A DNA stretch of 64,000 nt from Allobosea lathyri (GTDB lineage Bacteria > Pseudomonadota > Alphaproteobacteria > Rhizobiales > Beijerinckiaceae). How positions within the stretch are numbered: the first letter of the stretch is position 1; the number at the start of each line of letters is the position of its first letter. The translations under genes and the position numbers were made by a program. Location of the stretch: the NCBI RefSeq assembly GCF_900108245.1, contig NZ_FNUY01000004.1, positions 62,001-126,000 of the forward strand. Direction: 5' to 3'. This document shows, one piece after another, positions 8,658-17,224 of this stretch. Below the pieces are notes generated by a model. It saw only the letters and a list, made by a program, of their open reading frames with translations, searched no databases and was not told the DNA's origin.

Positions 8658-10076
8658 TCAGATCGCAGCGGAGAAACGCACATTTCCGATCGCGACCTCG
8701 GTCAAGGCGCCCTGTAGCGACCCGGAAAGCCGTTTCACCAGCTCCGGCGTGTAGTGATCGTAAAGCGATTGGTTCGATCGGCCGAGCGCATGCTCGCCGG
8801 TGAAGCTGCCGCGATATCGGCCGATGACGATATCCAGCACTATCGCCCGCACGCGACCGATATAGGCGGCGTCCGGCTTGCCGGGATGCACGAGATTGAA
8901 GTGCACGCCGCCATCGGCAATATGCCCGAAATCGCAGACCTCCAGCTCGGGGAACTCCGTAGCGAGAAGCGGAATGATCTCGTTGCGAAAGCAGACGAGG
9001 TCCGACCGCCGCAGGGAGAGGTCGAAGGCGATCACATGCCCTGCCGCCTTCAGCCCCTCCGACAGGGAATGACGCAAAGCCCAAAGCTCCTCCGGCCGGC
9101 CGACCAATGCATCGCTCAACAGCGCGTCATCCTGCTCGAACTGTTCGGCGAGAACACTTTCGAGCACATCCGAAAGCGCCAGTTCCTGCGCTCGCTCAGG
9201 CCAGCTCCGGGTGAGTTCGACCAGGATCGCATAAGGCGGGATTTCGCCGCGCGCGAAAGGGTTTCGCAAATGCCCGACATGGCCAAGCGCGTGCTTCATC
9301 GCATTGCGCGAAATGCCCTCGAAGGCCGTCAGATATTCCCCGCAAGCCTCCTCCAGCGCCGTGAGCAGGAGCGGGATGGCTTCGCCGTCGCGCGGCACCA
9401 GCAATGCGGTCGCAACCTGTTGCGGCAGGCGCTGCACCTCGAGAACCGCCTTTGTGACAATGCCGAAAGCCCCGCTCGTTCCGACGAAGAGCTGCTTGAG
9501 ATCGAGGCTGGCATTGTCCTTCCGGAGGCCTGTGGTCAGGTCCAGGATCGTGCCGTCATGGTCTGGCAGCACGACCTCCAGCCCCAGAACCTGCCGCCGC
9601 ATCGCGCCATAGCGCAGGAAGCGGGCGCCGCCGGTATTCGTGGCGACCATGCCGCCGATCATCGGATCGGCTCCCAGATCGATCGGCAGGAACAGCCCAT
9701 GCACTGCCAGGGCCTCGTTGAGCGCGGACAGGCGCACGCCCGCTCCGACCTTGACCGTCCGGTTCGGTATGTCGATCTCAGGCGCCGCGTTGAGACGGTC
9801 GAGACTGAGCACGGCCTGCGTTCCCGACGAATCGGGCGTCGATCCACCGACCACGCCGGTATTCCCGGATTGGGGCACGAGACGAATACCGTTCGAGACC
9901 GCATAGGCGACGACGCGGGAGACCTCTTCGGTAGTGCCTGGCCGAACGACACAGGCAGCCCTGCCCTCGTCATAGCGCGCACCGATCTCGTAGCCGCGCA
10001 TGTCGGCCGCGTCGGTGATCAATCCCTTGTGGCCGACGATCGCGCCGATGGCGTCGAGATGTCTGGTGGCGATCAT
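8658..10076 (-). CDS. FAD-linked D-2-hydroxyacid dehydrogenase (GlcD/D2HGDH family)
   Basis: Flavin enzyme of about 472 aa that oxidises a D-2-hydroxyacid to the 2-oxoacid, passing electrons to a carrier. The FAD-binding PCMH domain shows VPQSGNTGVVGGSTP and PIDLGADPMIGGMVATNTGG. The C-terminal cap shows GHIADGGVHFN (the usual GHxGDGNxH motif) and the closing SFTGEHALG. It resembles D-2-hydroxyglutarate and D-lactate dehydrogenases, but the substrate is not fixed by sequence. The likely start is ATG 10076; the open frame continues to 10148. It is the last gene of the ABC operon that begins at 13379, so the transporter probably brings in its substrate or a precursor. Confidence 0.85.
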   Translation of the reverse strand: MIATRHLDAIGAIVGHKGLITDAADMRGYEIGARYDEGRAACVVRPGTTEEVSRVVAYAVSNGIRLVPQSGNTGVVGGSTPDSSGTQAVLSLDRLNAAPEIDIPNRTVKVGAGVRLSALNEALAVHGLFLPIDLGADPMIGGMVATNTGGARFLRYGAMRRQVLGLEVVLPDHDGTILDLTTGLRKDNASLDLKQLFVGTSGAFGIVTKAVLEVQRLPQQVATALLVPRDGEAIPLLLTALEEACGEYLTAFEGISRNAMKHALGHVGHLRNPFARGEIPPYAILVELTRSWPERAQELALSDVLESVLAEQFEQDDALLSDALVGRPEELWALRHSLSEGLKAAGHVIAFDLSLRRSDLVCFRNEIIPLLATEFPELEVCDFGHIADGGVHFNLVHPGKPDAAYIGRVRAIVLDIVIGRYRGSFTGEHALGRSNQSLYDHYTPELVKRLSGSLQGALTEVAIGNVRFSAAI

Positions 10077-10208
10077 GTCTGTGCTCGGTCGTTTGTGCTC
10101 GGTATTTGGCTTGGAACATGGAGGCGGACTCTGGCAGGTTCGGATCACAACCGAGCCTGCCAGAGCTTGCTTACTGAAGCCAGACTTTGAACCCGCCAGG
10201 CCGTGTCG

Positions 10209-11087
10209 TTACTTCGGGGGCGACATGTCCGACTTGAACCACTTGAGCGACAGCGTCTTGATCGTGCCATCCGCGAGCGCCTGATCGATGGCCTGATCTA
10301 AGCTCTGCTTGAGCCCGCCATCATCCTTGCGCAACCCGATCGCGACACCGCGGCCGAGAAGGCCGCCACGGAAAGCCGGGCCGGCAACGGTCATGCCCTG
10401 CAACTCCTTCTTCTCGAGCGAGGCCATTGCCGATGCATAGTCGACGAACACCGCATCGATACGGCCGGCCGAGAGATCGAGATCATGCTGCTCGGAGGTC
10501 TTGTATTCGCGGATCTGGATATCGCCCTTGAAGAAATTTTCGAGGAAGGCAAGCGCGTTCGTCGATGTCTGGACGCCGATCGTTTTCCCTTTGAGGCTCT
10601 TCCTCATCTGCTCGATGGTGGCTTTGCCATCGTCGTTCAGGGAGGTGATGTCGATCAGCTCGCCATTTTTGGGGAGATTGAGGATGTCGCGATCGTTCAT
10701 CGTCGCAAAGACATGGCGGCTGGTCGCGTAGGGCTTCGAAAAGCCGATCACCGCGAGCCGCTTGTCGGTGATGTTCATCCCCGTCATCACCGCGTCGTGC
10801 TTTCCGGCCTGAAGAGCCGGGATGATGCCGGCCCAGTCTTGACCGACCATCTTGCACTTCGCATTCATCCGGCGGCAGAGGTCATTGGCCAGCTCGACAT
10901 CGAAACCGCCCAGCTTGCCGCTTGGCTCGGTGAGGTTCCAGGGCGCAAAGGCGCCTTCCGTCGCGATAGTGATCTCCTTGGCCTGCTGCGCCTGCGCGGC
11001 AGGAGCAAGCAATGCGCATGCGCCAAGCGCAAGCAGCCAGCGGCGGGTCTTCGCAAGTAGCCAGCGGCGGGTCTTCGAATCTGTCAT
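10209..11087 (-). CDS. Periplasmic solute-binding protein, polar amino-acid/opine ABC family
   Basis: SBP_bac_3 protein of 292 aa that captures the ligand for the adjacent permeases. After the signal peptide come EITIATEGAFAPWNLTEPSG, GGFDVELANDL and GQDWAGIIPALQAGKHDAV, the ligand-contact segments of the HisJ/OccT group. ATG 11087 has AGGAGGG five nt upstream; the longer open frame to 11240 runs back into the ATPase gene and is not used. The signal peptide contains a tandem duplication (KTRRWLLA twice, separate entry), giving extra positive charge before the hydrophobic core. The gene order is permease, permease, ATPase, this gene, dehydrogenase. Confidence 0.93.
   Translation of the reverse strand: MTDSKTRRWLLAKTRRWLLALGACALLAPAAQAQQAKEITIATEGAFAPWNLTEPSGKLGGFDVELANDLCRRMNAKCKMVGQDWAGIIPALQAGKHDAVMTGMNITDKRLAVIGFSKPYATSRHVFATMNDRDILNLPKNGELIDITSLNDDGKATIEQMRKSLKGKTIGVQTSTNALAFLENFFKGDIQIREYKTSEQHDLDLSAGRIDAVFVDYASAMASLEKKELQGMTVAGPAFRGGLLGRGVAIGLRKDDGGLKQSLDQAIDQALADGTIKTLSLKWFKSDMSPPK
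11029..11076 (-). repeat. Tandem 24-bp in-frame duplication in a signal peptide
   Basis: Two adjacent 24-bp units, 11029-11052 and 11053-11076, differ at one base (C or T at the sixth position of the plus strand). Each encodes KTRRWLLA in the solute-binding protein, so the n-region and the start of the hydrophobic region are doubled. Confidence 0.9.
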
Positions 11088-11097
11088 GGCGTCCCTC

Positions 11098-11874
11098 CTA
11101 ACGATGTTCTGAGATGAATTGTCGAAACCGCGGCGAGGTGGGCGAACTGAACACCTCACCGGGCGGGCCGTCCTCCTCCACCACCCCTTTGTGGAGGAAC
11201 ACGACGCGGGACGAGACGTCCCGGGCAAAGCCCATCTCATGCGTCACCACGAGCATTGTGCGGCCCTCTTCGGCGAGCGACCGCATGACGCGCAGAACCT
11301 CACCCACGAGTTCCGGATCGAGCGCCGAGGTCGGCTCGTCGAACAGCATCAGCTTCGGCTTCATGGCGAGTGCGCGCGCGATCGCGGCGCGCTGCTGCTG
11401 GCCACCGGACAAGTGAGCCGGATAATGATTTCGCTTGTCGACAATGCCGACCCGCGTCAGCAAGGCTTCCGCCTCGGCGATGCACTCGGCCCGAGGCCGC
11501 TTCTGCACATGCACCGGTGCCTCGATGACGTTCTCGAGCACCGTCAGATGCGACCAGAGATTGAAGCTCTGGAAGACCATCGCGACGCGAGAGCGAATGC
11601 GGTCGACCTGGCCGCGATCGACCGGCTCGGTGCGGCCGTGCCTGCCCTTGCGCAGTGCGATGACCTCCCCACCGATCGCGATCTCGCCCGCATCCGGCGT
11701 TTCCAGCATGTTGATACAGCGAAGCATCGTTGATTTGCCGGAACCGGACGAGCCCAGGATCGAGATCACCTGCCCCTCGGCTGCGTCGAGCGAAATGCCG
11801 CGCAGAACCTCCAACGAGCCGAAGCTCTTGCGCAGATCGCGCACCGACACAGCAGGTGTGGACAGCAAGGTCAC
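11098..11874 (-). CDS. ABC transporter ATP-binding subunit, polar amino-acid type
   Basis: 258-aa ATPase that drives the importer. Visible motifs are Walker [10 protein letters not shown], the Q loop in MVFQSFNLW, the signature LSGGQQQR, Walker [14 protein letters not shown] and the switch histidine in VTHEMGFA. It belongs to the HisP/OccP group. It starts 13 bp after the second permease gene and ends 11 bp before the binding-protein start, so it is inside one operon. Length and motifs are complete. Confidence 0.94.
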   Translation of the reverse strand: MTLLSTPAVSVRDLRKSFGSLEVLRGISLDAAEGQVISILGSSGSGKSTMLRCINMLETPDAGEIAIGGEVIALRKGRHGRTEPVDRGQVDRIRSRVAMVFQSFNLWSHLTVLENVIEAPVHVQKRPRAECIAEAEALLTRVGIVDKRNHYPAHLSGGQQQRAAIARALAMKPKLMLFDEPTSALDPELVGEVLRVMRSLAEEGRTMLVVTHEMGFARDVSSRVVFLHKGVVEEDGPPGEVFSSPTSPRFRQFISEHR

Positions 11875-11886
11875 CGATCGTCTCCG

Positions 11887-12615
11887 CTACTCTGAGGCCG
11901 CCACGAGGCGCGGCATTGGTGACGGCGCGTTCCGCAGATGCGGAGAAAGCCGGTACTCGAGCGCCTGGATGGCCCGCGTCACCAGGAAATTGAGGATGAG
12001 ATAGATCGCCCCGGCGCAGATGAAGATCTCGATCGCGCGGAAGGTCTCGGAAATCAGCTTGTGCGCAATGCCGGTCACTTCCATCATCGTGATGATCGAC
12101 GCCAGCGACGTCGCCTTCACCATCAAGATGATTTCGTTGCCATAGCCGGGCAGTGCCTGCCGCACCGCGATCGGCAGGATGATGCGGCGGGCGAGCAGCA
12201 GCCGCGACATCCCGCAGGCGCGCGCCGCCTCGATCTGGCCTGCCGGAACCGACTGCAGCCCGCCCCGCATGATCTCGCTCACATAGGCGGCGGTATTCAG
12301 GGTCAGGGCGAGCAGCGCACACCAATACGGCTCGCGGAAGAAGCCCCACAGGTTCATTGCCTGCAGGCTCGGCCGGAACTGCCCGAGCCCGTAATAGATA
12401 AGGAATATCTGAACAAGCAGCGGCGTTCCGCGAAACACGAAGACATAAGCTCGTGCAAACCAGTCGAGCGCGGGCACGCCCGACATGCGCATCGCAGCCA
12501 GCGACATCGCGACGACCAAGCCCAACACGACCGACGCGAAGGTGAGGTTGAGCGTGAGAGGCAGCCCTCCCAGCAACCTCAGGAAGGTTTCGCCCATGAA
12601 TGCAGCGTCCATCAT
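11887..12615 (-). CDS. ABC transporter permease, HisM/OccM type
   Basis: Inner-membrane permease of about 242 aa. It has several membrane helices and the EAA-loop sequence QIEAARACGMSRLLLARRII, which docks on the ATPase. Other family marks are FVFRGTPLLVQIFLIYYGL and GYGNEIILMVKATSLAS. I take the start at ATG 12615, which GGAG precedes. The open frame reaches 12723, but that part overlaps the upstream permease and reads as unrelated basic sequence. It pairs with the permease at 12669-13379. Confidence 0.92.
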   Translation of the reverse strand: MMDAAFMGETFLRLLGGLPLTLNLTFASVVLGLVVAMSLAAMRMSGVPALDWFARAYVFVFRGTPLLVQIFLIYYGLGQFRPSLQAMNLWGFFREPYWCALLALTLNTAAYVSEIMRGGLQSVPAGQIEAARACGMSRLLLARRIILPIAVRQALPGYGNEIILMVKATSLASIITMMEVTGIAHKLISETFRAIEIFICAGAIYLILNFLVTRAIQALEYRLSPHLRNAPSPMPRLVAASE

Positions 12616-12668
12616 GGGCTCCGCTTTTCCGGATGTTTCAGGGCGGCCGGCTTGCGAGCGGGATGCAT

Positions 12669-13379
12669 TCAGGCTCTCCGGACGCCGCGCATCGCGTAGG
12701 TCTCGGCGCGCCGAAAGCCCCATGACGAGACCGTGGTGATGGCCAGGTAAAGCACGGCTGCGGCGAGGTAGAAGCTGAAGGGCTGACGCGTCGACCCCGC
12801 GCCGATCGCCGACTGGCGAAGGAGTTCGACAAGCCCGGTGACAGAGACCAGCGCCGACTCCTTCAAAGCCAGTTGCCAGACATTACCCAGCCCCGGAATG
12901 GCGTATCGCAGCACCTGCGGCGCGATGATGCGGCGAAACATCAAGGCGCGGTGCATGCCCACGGATTTCGCGGCCTCGATCTCCCCCCGGTTCAGCGCCG
13001 TATAGGCGCCTCGGAACACCTCCGACTGATAAGCGCCGGAGATGATGCCGATCGCGGCAGCGCCCGCAGCGAACCCGGACACGCCGACAAAGCCGCCGGG
13101 ACCGAAAAGCCCCGCAATGCTGCTCAGAACTGCGCTGCCCCCGAAATAGAAGAGGTAGATGACGAGAAGGTCCGGAATGCCGCGGAGAACCGTGGTGTAC
13201 GCATCTGCCGCGCCGCGCGCCATGACGCCGCCCGAGAGCTTCACCCAGGCAATGAGGCTGCCGATCACGGAACCGATGAGGAAGCCGCAGGCAGCAACGG
13301 ACAGCGTCACGCCGGCGGCGAACACCATCGCCAGCCCCCAGCCTTCGGAGCCAAAGCTCATGAGCGAGAATATCGACAT
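12669..13379 (-). CDS. ABC transporter permease, HisQ/OccQ type
   Basis: 236-aa inner-membrane permease and first gene of the transporter operon. The EAA loop is EIEAAKSVGMHRALMFRRII, and TTVLRGIPDLLVIYLFYFGG is the usual HisQ segment. It forms the translocation pore with the permease encoded just downstream. The 424-bp region to the divergent GntR gene contains two matching palindromes (13574-13584 and 13765-13775), which suggests substrate-dependent control of this operon. Confidence 0.93.
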   Translation of the reverse strand: MSIFSLMSFGSEGWGLAMVFAAGVTLSVAACGFLIGSVIGSLIAWVKLSGGVMARGAADAYTTVLRGIPDLLVIYLFYFGGSAVLSSIAGLFGPGGFVGVSGFAAGAAAIGIISGAYQSEVFRGAYTALNRGEIEAAKSVGMHRALMFRRIIAPQVLRYAIPGLGNVWQLALKESALVSVTGLVELLRQSAIGAGSTRQPFSFYLAAAVLYLAITTVSSWGFRRAETYAMRGVRRA

Positions 13380-13573
13380 GGATGACGTCTCGCGGATTTC
13401 AGACAGACGAGGCGGTCACGCCAGATCCATCAGGATCGAAAGCGCGGCCTGGCCTTCACCGCATGGTCCCTCGTATCCGCCGTCGGCATTGCGTGGTGAT
13501 TTGATCGTGGTCACGGCAGCCCCCAATCCAACGCATTTTGCGCGCTCATATTTTGAGCCTAACAAACGTTTGG

Positions 13574-13584
13574 TTGTCGGACAA
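13574..13584. promoter_or_regulatory. Candidate GntR operator 1 (TTGTCGGACAA)
   Basis: A palindrome, TTGTC-G-GACAA. It matches the TNGTNNNACNA form recognised by many FCD-subfamily GntR regulators (known for FadR and PdhR relatives). It lies 195 bp upstream of the transporter operon start. The related site at 13765 supports specific use. Confidence 0.5.
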
Positions 13585-13764
13585 AAATCACAATCTTTCG
13601 GAGGCGTCAAGCTTTGCAACCGTAGTGCCCAGGCGACGTGAGCAATGCCACAGGAGCGAAGCGCTTAACGACGATCGACGTGATGGCGCCAAGGCAATCA
13701 CGGGAATGATCTGCCTGGCAAAACCACACGCCCGGGAGGCAGGACGATCGCCTCCACGATATAT

Positions 13765-13775
13765 TTGCCTGACAA
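13765..13775. promoter_or_regulatory. Candidate GntR operator 2 (TTGCCTGACAA)
   Basis: Sits inside a longer inverted repeat, ATATTTG-ccTGA-CAAATAT (13761-13779), just upstream of the GntR start at 13804. It shares TTG-C-GACAA with operator 1. The position fits autorepression of the regulator gene. Confidence 0.5.
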
Positions 13776-13803
13776 ATATTTCTTTGATACTGGCTGAACA
13801 GGA

Positions 13804-14547
13804 ATGACTCTCAAACACGCAAAACCCGCACCTGCAGAGATGCGCCGCTCCTTGCGGCGGCCGAACCTGGCCGAGCAGATCGCGAGCGATCTGGCCGCGC
13901 GCATTGGCGACGGCGAATTCGAGATCGGGCAGAGATTGCCGACAGAACTCGTGCTCTCTCGAACCATCGGCGTCAGCAGAGCCGTGATCAGGGAAGCCAT
14001 ATCGCGGCTGAAGCAGGAGGGGCTGGTCGACGGCCGCCAGGGCAGCGGCGCCTTCGTCACAAGCCTGCGCCCGGCGGGATCGTTCCGGCTCGATCCACGC
14101 GAGATCGAGAACAATCGGGAGCAGCTTTCACAGGTCTTCGAATTGCGCCTCACGCTCGAGGGCGATGCGGCGGGCTATGCGGCCCTGAGGCGCTCCGACG
14201 ACGATCTGCGCGATCTCTCCCGCTGCCTCGACGCCATCGATGCAGATATTCGCGACGGAAATGACGGCATCGACGCCGACTTCACGTTTCACAGCACGAT
14301 CGCCAGGGCGACCGGAAACGCCTTCATTCTCGAACTCGTCGATCTTCTCGGAGCCCAGCTCAAGAATTCCATCCGGATCGCCCGGCTGAACTCCTCCTCC
14401 TATGTCGGACGGCCTGAGGCGGTCCTCGCCGAGCACAGGGAAATCTACGACAACATTGCCGACCAGCGCGTCGAGGCGGCACGCAGCGCCGCGCGACGGC
14501 ACGTCATGAACGCTGCCAAGCGACTGGGCCTCTCGGTCGGCCTCTAG
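13804..14547 (+). CDS. GntR-family transcriptional regulator, FCD (FadR-like) subfamily
   Basis: 247-aa repressor or activator. The N-terminal winged HTH (residues 15-85) carries LAEQIASDLAARIGDGEFEI, GQRLPTELVLSRTIGVSRAV and GLVDGRQGSGAFV. The C-terminal FCD ligand domain has FELRLTLEGDAAGYAA, the DADFTFHSTIARATGN segment with metal-ligand Asp and His, and AEHREIYDNI. Such domains usually bind a carboxylate through a metal ion. It is divergent from the ABC transporter/2-hydroxyacid dehydrogenase operon and probably controls it in response to that substrate. Confidence 0.92.
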   Translation: MTLKHAKPAPAEMRRSLRRPNLAEQIASDLAARIGDGEFEIGQRLPTELVLSRTIGVSRAVIREAISRLKQEGLVDGRQGSGAFVTSLRPAGSFRLDPREIENNREQLSQVFELRLTLEGDAAGYAALRRSDDDLRDLSRCLDAIDADIRDGNDGIDADFTFHSTIARATGNAFILELVDLLGAQLKNSIRIARLNSSSYVGRPEAVLAEHREIYDNIADQRVEAARSAARRHVMNAAKRLGLSVGL

Positions 14548-14617
14548 ATTCAAGCAGTGCGGGCGGATGCAAGCCAGCACCACGCCTTCCAAACCCGACA
14601 TCTTCCAGGGACAAACC

Positions 14618-15172
14618 ATGCCGGTCATCACTCTGGGCTCTCTGCGCCCAACCCTTCCGCAGCCGGGCCGCTATTGGTTCGCGCCCGACGCTTCGATCAT
14701 CGGCGACGTCGTTGTCGGGGATGACGCCAGTGTCTGGTTCGGGGCGGTCATTCGCGGCGACAATGACCGCATCGCGATCGGCGCGGGCTCGAATGTTCAG
14801 GACGGAGCCGTGCTCCACGTCGACGCCGGCTCGCCGCTGACGATCGGGGAAGCCTGCACGGTGGGACACCGTGCGATCCTGCATGGCTGCACGATCGCCG
14901 ACAATGTCCTGATCGGCATGGGTGCAACCGTTCTGAACGGCGCCGTCATCGGAAAAAACTGCATCGTCGGCGCCAACGCGCTGGTCACCCAGGGCAAACA
15001 GTTCGATCCGAACTCGCTGATCATGGGCGTGCCGGCCAAGGCGGTGCGGTCACTGACCGAGCAGGAGGTTCGGGACATCGCGGAGACGGCGGCAGAGTAT
15101 GTCGCCAACCATCGGCGCTTCCTGGCGGAGATGGCTATCGACGAGCCGGCGGGTCTTTCGTCTCAGATCTGA
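14618..15172 (+). CDS. Gamma-class carbonic anhydrase-like hexapeptide protein
   Basis: 184-aa left-handed beta-helix protein of the CaiE/PaaY/YrdA group. Repeating hexapeptides (VVVGDDASVWFGAVIRGDN, IGAGSNVQDGAVLHVDAG) build the helix. The three zinc-ligand histidines of gamma carbonic anhydrases are kept at H67, H84 and H89 (VLHVD, GHRAILHG). I use ATG 14618, with AGGGA upstream; an in-frame ATG at 14567 would add 17 residues with no family match. It lies 70 bp after the GntR gene, possibly co-transcribed, and its last 38 bp overlap the converging TetR gene. The function could be carbonic anhydrase or a CoA-thioester-related role as in PaaY. Confidence 0.88.
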   Translation: MPVITLGSLRPTLPQPGRYWFAPDASIIGDVVVGDDASVWFGAVIRGDNDRIAIGAGSNVQDGAVLHVDAGSPLTIGEACTVGHRAILHGCTIADNVLIGMGATVLNGAVIGKNCIVGANALVTQGKQFDPNSLIMGVPAKAVRSLTEQEVRDIAETAAEYVANHRRFLAEMAIDEPAGLSSQI

Positions 15173-15785
15173 CACCGACAAGACCGAGGGCCATGCTCGC
15201 ATAAAGGTCCGCGGTCGCCTCGATCGAGAGCCGACCCTCGGCGCGATACCAGGTGATGACACCGTCACACATGGAAATGATCGCGAAGGCTGCGATCGAG
15301 ACGTCCTCGACCGCGAACTCGCCCGCCGCGACACCCTGCTGGATGACGCGGCGCAGGTTTTCGGTGTGCCGGCGCTGCAGCGCGCGCATGACGTCGCGCT
15401 GCTCATCCGACAGGAACTCGACGAGCGGGCCCATTCCCAGGAAAGTCCGATCATAGACCCGGGCGTATTCGATCTTCTCGATCTGATAGCGGACATGCGA
15501 AGCCACGAGGGCCGCAAGCTGCCCCCTCGGCTCGGAAGGCGCCTTCGCGACGGCATCCTCCGTCGTTGCGAGGAAGTCGCGCTGATTGTCTTCGAGGACG
15601 GCGAAGAGCAGCGCCTCCTTCGAAGAGAAGTGGTGATAGAGGCTGGGCGCGGTGATGCCGAGTTGCTGCGCCAGCAGGCGCATGCTCACTCCCTGATAGC
15701 CGCGCCCGCCGAAGAGCAGCGTCGCGGTGCGAACGATCGCATCCCTGCCGCTCTCCTGCTGCTCCTGCCTAAAGCTCGTCGCCAT
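15135..15785 (-). CDS. TetR-family transcriptional regulator
   Basis: About 216 aa. The N-terminal HTH is clear: RDAIVRTATLLFGGRGYQGV, then SMRLLAQQLGITAPSLYHHF and SSKEAL. The C-terminal ligand domain is generic for fatty-acid/CoA-type TetR proteins. The likely start is ATG 15785 (MATSFRQ); an upstream ATG at 15800 adds five residues. It overlaps the carbonic anhydrase-like gene tail to tail and precedes nothing on its own strand, while the amidase gene ends 60 bp upstream. The target is unknown; the neighbouring CoA-catabolic operon is a candidate. Confidence 0.9.
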   Translation of the reverse strand: MATSFRQEQQESGRDAIVRTATLLFGGRGYQGVSMRLLAQQLGITAPSLYHHFSSKEALLFAVLEDNQRDFLATTEDAVAKAPSEPRGQLAALVASHVRYQIEKIEYARVYDRTFLGMGPLVEFLSDEQRDVMRALQRRHTENLRRVIQQGVAAGEFAVEDVSIAAFAIISMCDGVITWYRAEGRLSIEATADLYASMALGLVGVRSETKDPPARR

Positions 15786-15845
15786 CTGCCGCTTGTGCAC
15801 TGGATCCAGCGCGAGTGCCAGCCGGACGACGCAGCCTGCTACCGG

Positions 15846-17210
15846 TCAGGTCATATGGGCCGTGCTTCCCAGGGTCGCCTCGATGCAACGTGCCCAGTAA
15901 AGCAGGCGTGCATCTTCCTTCACGCAGCCTACCACTTGGAAACCGAGCGGCAATCCGGCGGGACCGCGCGACACAGGCAGGGTGATGGAGGGGTTGTGCA
16001 GCAACGACCAGATCCGGATGAAGGCCGAGCTGCCGGTGCTGGCCGCCTCGGGCGCCTCGCCCAGCGTCGAGGGCATGACCAGGACGTCGAAATCGCGCGC
16101 GAGATCGTAGAAAGCCCTGCGGCAGGCGTCTGCGACATCGAGCGCACGCGCATAATCGCTCGCCGAGTAGCTCTCGCCGAGCTCCAGATACGCGATCAGC
16201 TCGCGATCGCATTTGTCGGCATGATCGCGCTTGATGTCGGCATATTCGCGCGCCAGATCGAAGGCCATGATCACGTCCTGCGCCTCGCCGATGGTCTCGA
16301 AGATCGCGGGCATGACCAGCGAGCGGACAGTTGCGCCGGCCGCTTCCAGCTTGCGCAGATTGTCCTCGAAGATCGCCAGCGCCGCGGGATCCGCCTTGTC
16401 AAAATCCTTCGTCCGCCACACGCCGACGCGCATGTCGCTCCGCACGGGCGTCGTCGCGTCGAAACGCGGATCGCCGGTGAAGCCATGCATGAACAACGTC
16501 GCGTCTTCCACCGAGCGACAGATCGGCCCGATGACGTCGAGCGGGCGCGAATAGGTGCGGATACCGAGATAGGGGATGGCATCAAGCGTCGGCTTGAAGC
16601 CGACCGCGCCGCAGAAGGCGGACGGCCGTAGGATCGAGCCGGCCGTCTGGGTGCCCACAGAGATCGGAGTCATGAAGTCGGCGACAGCGGCGCCGGAGCC
16701 TGCGGACGACGCAGCGGGAGTCCGCGTCAGGTCATGGGGGTTGCGCGCCGGCCCCGGCAGCATGATGGCGTGCCGCGAGACGGTGTTCTTGCCCAGGATG
16801 GTGAAGCCGAGATTGCGCGCCATCGTGACGACAGGCGCATCGGCCTTCGGTTGCCGGCCCGGAAATATCGCGGGATCGCCCAGTTCCGTCGGCATGTCCG
16901 CGGTGTCGATGGTGTCCTTGAGACCGAGCGGGACACCGTCGAACATGCGGCGGCGTCCGGTCCGGTCGAGCGTGCGCGCATGGGCAAGGGCGGCCTCGGC
17001 GTTGACATGGACCCAGGCCTTGACGCCGCTATTTCGCTCCTCGATGCGATCGAGGCAGGCGCGTGCCCAGGCCTCGCAGGTCAGCGTGCCCTGTTCGAGC
17101 GCGCGCAGCCCCCCTGCGACAGTGAGCGTGGCGGTTGCCGAGGCGGCCGGACGCTTGGCCTTCACGGGCTGGGTGGTTTGGGGATGGGTAGCGACGGGAG
17201 AGATGTCCAT
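15846..17210 (-). CDS. Amidase-signature family hydrolase
   Basis: 454-aa amidohydrolase cleaving a C-N amide bond. The Ser-cisSer-Lys triad is visible: Lys98 in GLKDTID, cis-Ser168/169 in PAASSAGSGAAVA, and Ser192 in GTQTAGSILRPSAFCG. The usual GTDTGGS reads GTQTAGS here, a modest change beside the nucleophile. It is the last gene of a ten-gene minus-strand run, 14 bp after the LivF-type ATPase. An amide or carbamate made or imported by this operon is therefore the likely substrate. The N-terminal 25 residues are a low-complexity extension without signal-peptide features, so the enzyme should be cytoplasmic. Confidence 0.88.
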   Translation of the reverse strand: MDISPVATHPQTTQPVKAKRPAASATATLTVAGGLRALEQGTLTCEAWARACLDRIEERNSGVKAWVHVNAEAALAHARTLDRTGRRRMFDGVPLGLKDTIDTADMPTELGDPAIFPGRQPKADAPVVTMARNLGFTILGKNTVSRHAIMLPGPARNPHDLTRTPAASSAGSGAAVADFMTPISVGTQTAGSILRPSAFCGAVGFKPTLDAIPYLGIRTYSRPLDVIGPICRSVEDATLFMHGFTGDPRFDATTPVRSDMRVGVWRTKDFDKADPAALAIFEDNLRKLEAAGATVRSLVMPAIFETIGEAQDVIMAFDLAREYADIKRDHADKCDRELIAYLELGESYSASDYARALDVADACRRAFYDLARDFDVLVMPSTLGEAPEAASTGSSAFIRIWSLLHNPSITLPVSRGPAGLPLGFQVVGCVKEDARLLYWARCIEATLGSTAHMT

Positions 17211-17224
17211 GGACCTGTCCTGTT

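Larger units (their letters stand above)
13380..13803. promoter_or_regulatory. Divergent regulatory region between ABC operon and GntR gene
   Basis: This 424-bp spacer has no convincing coding sequence. It contains two copies of a TTGnCnGACAA palindrome, one toward the transporter side and one 29 bp before the regulator start. Open frames here are short and lack family resemblance. Confidence 0.55.

Noticed and set aside
8754..10190. 478-codon plus-strand open frame opposite the FAD dehydrogenase
   Set aside because: It is an antisense shadow: the minus strand has clear FAD-domain motifs and this frame has none.
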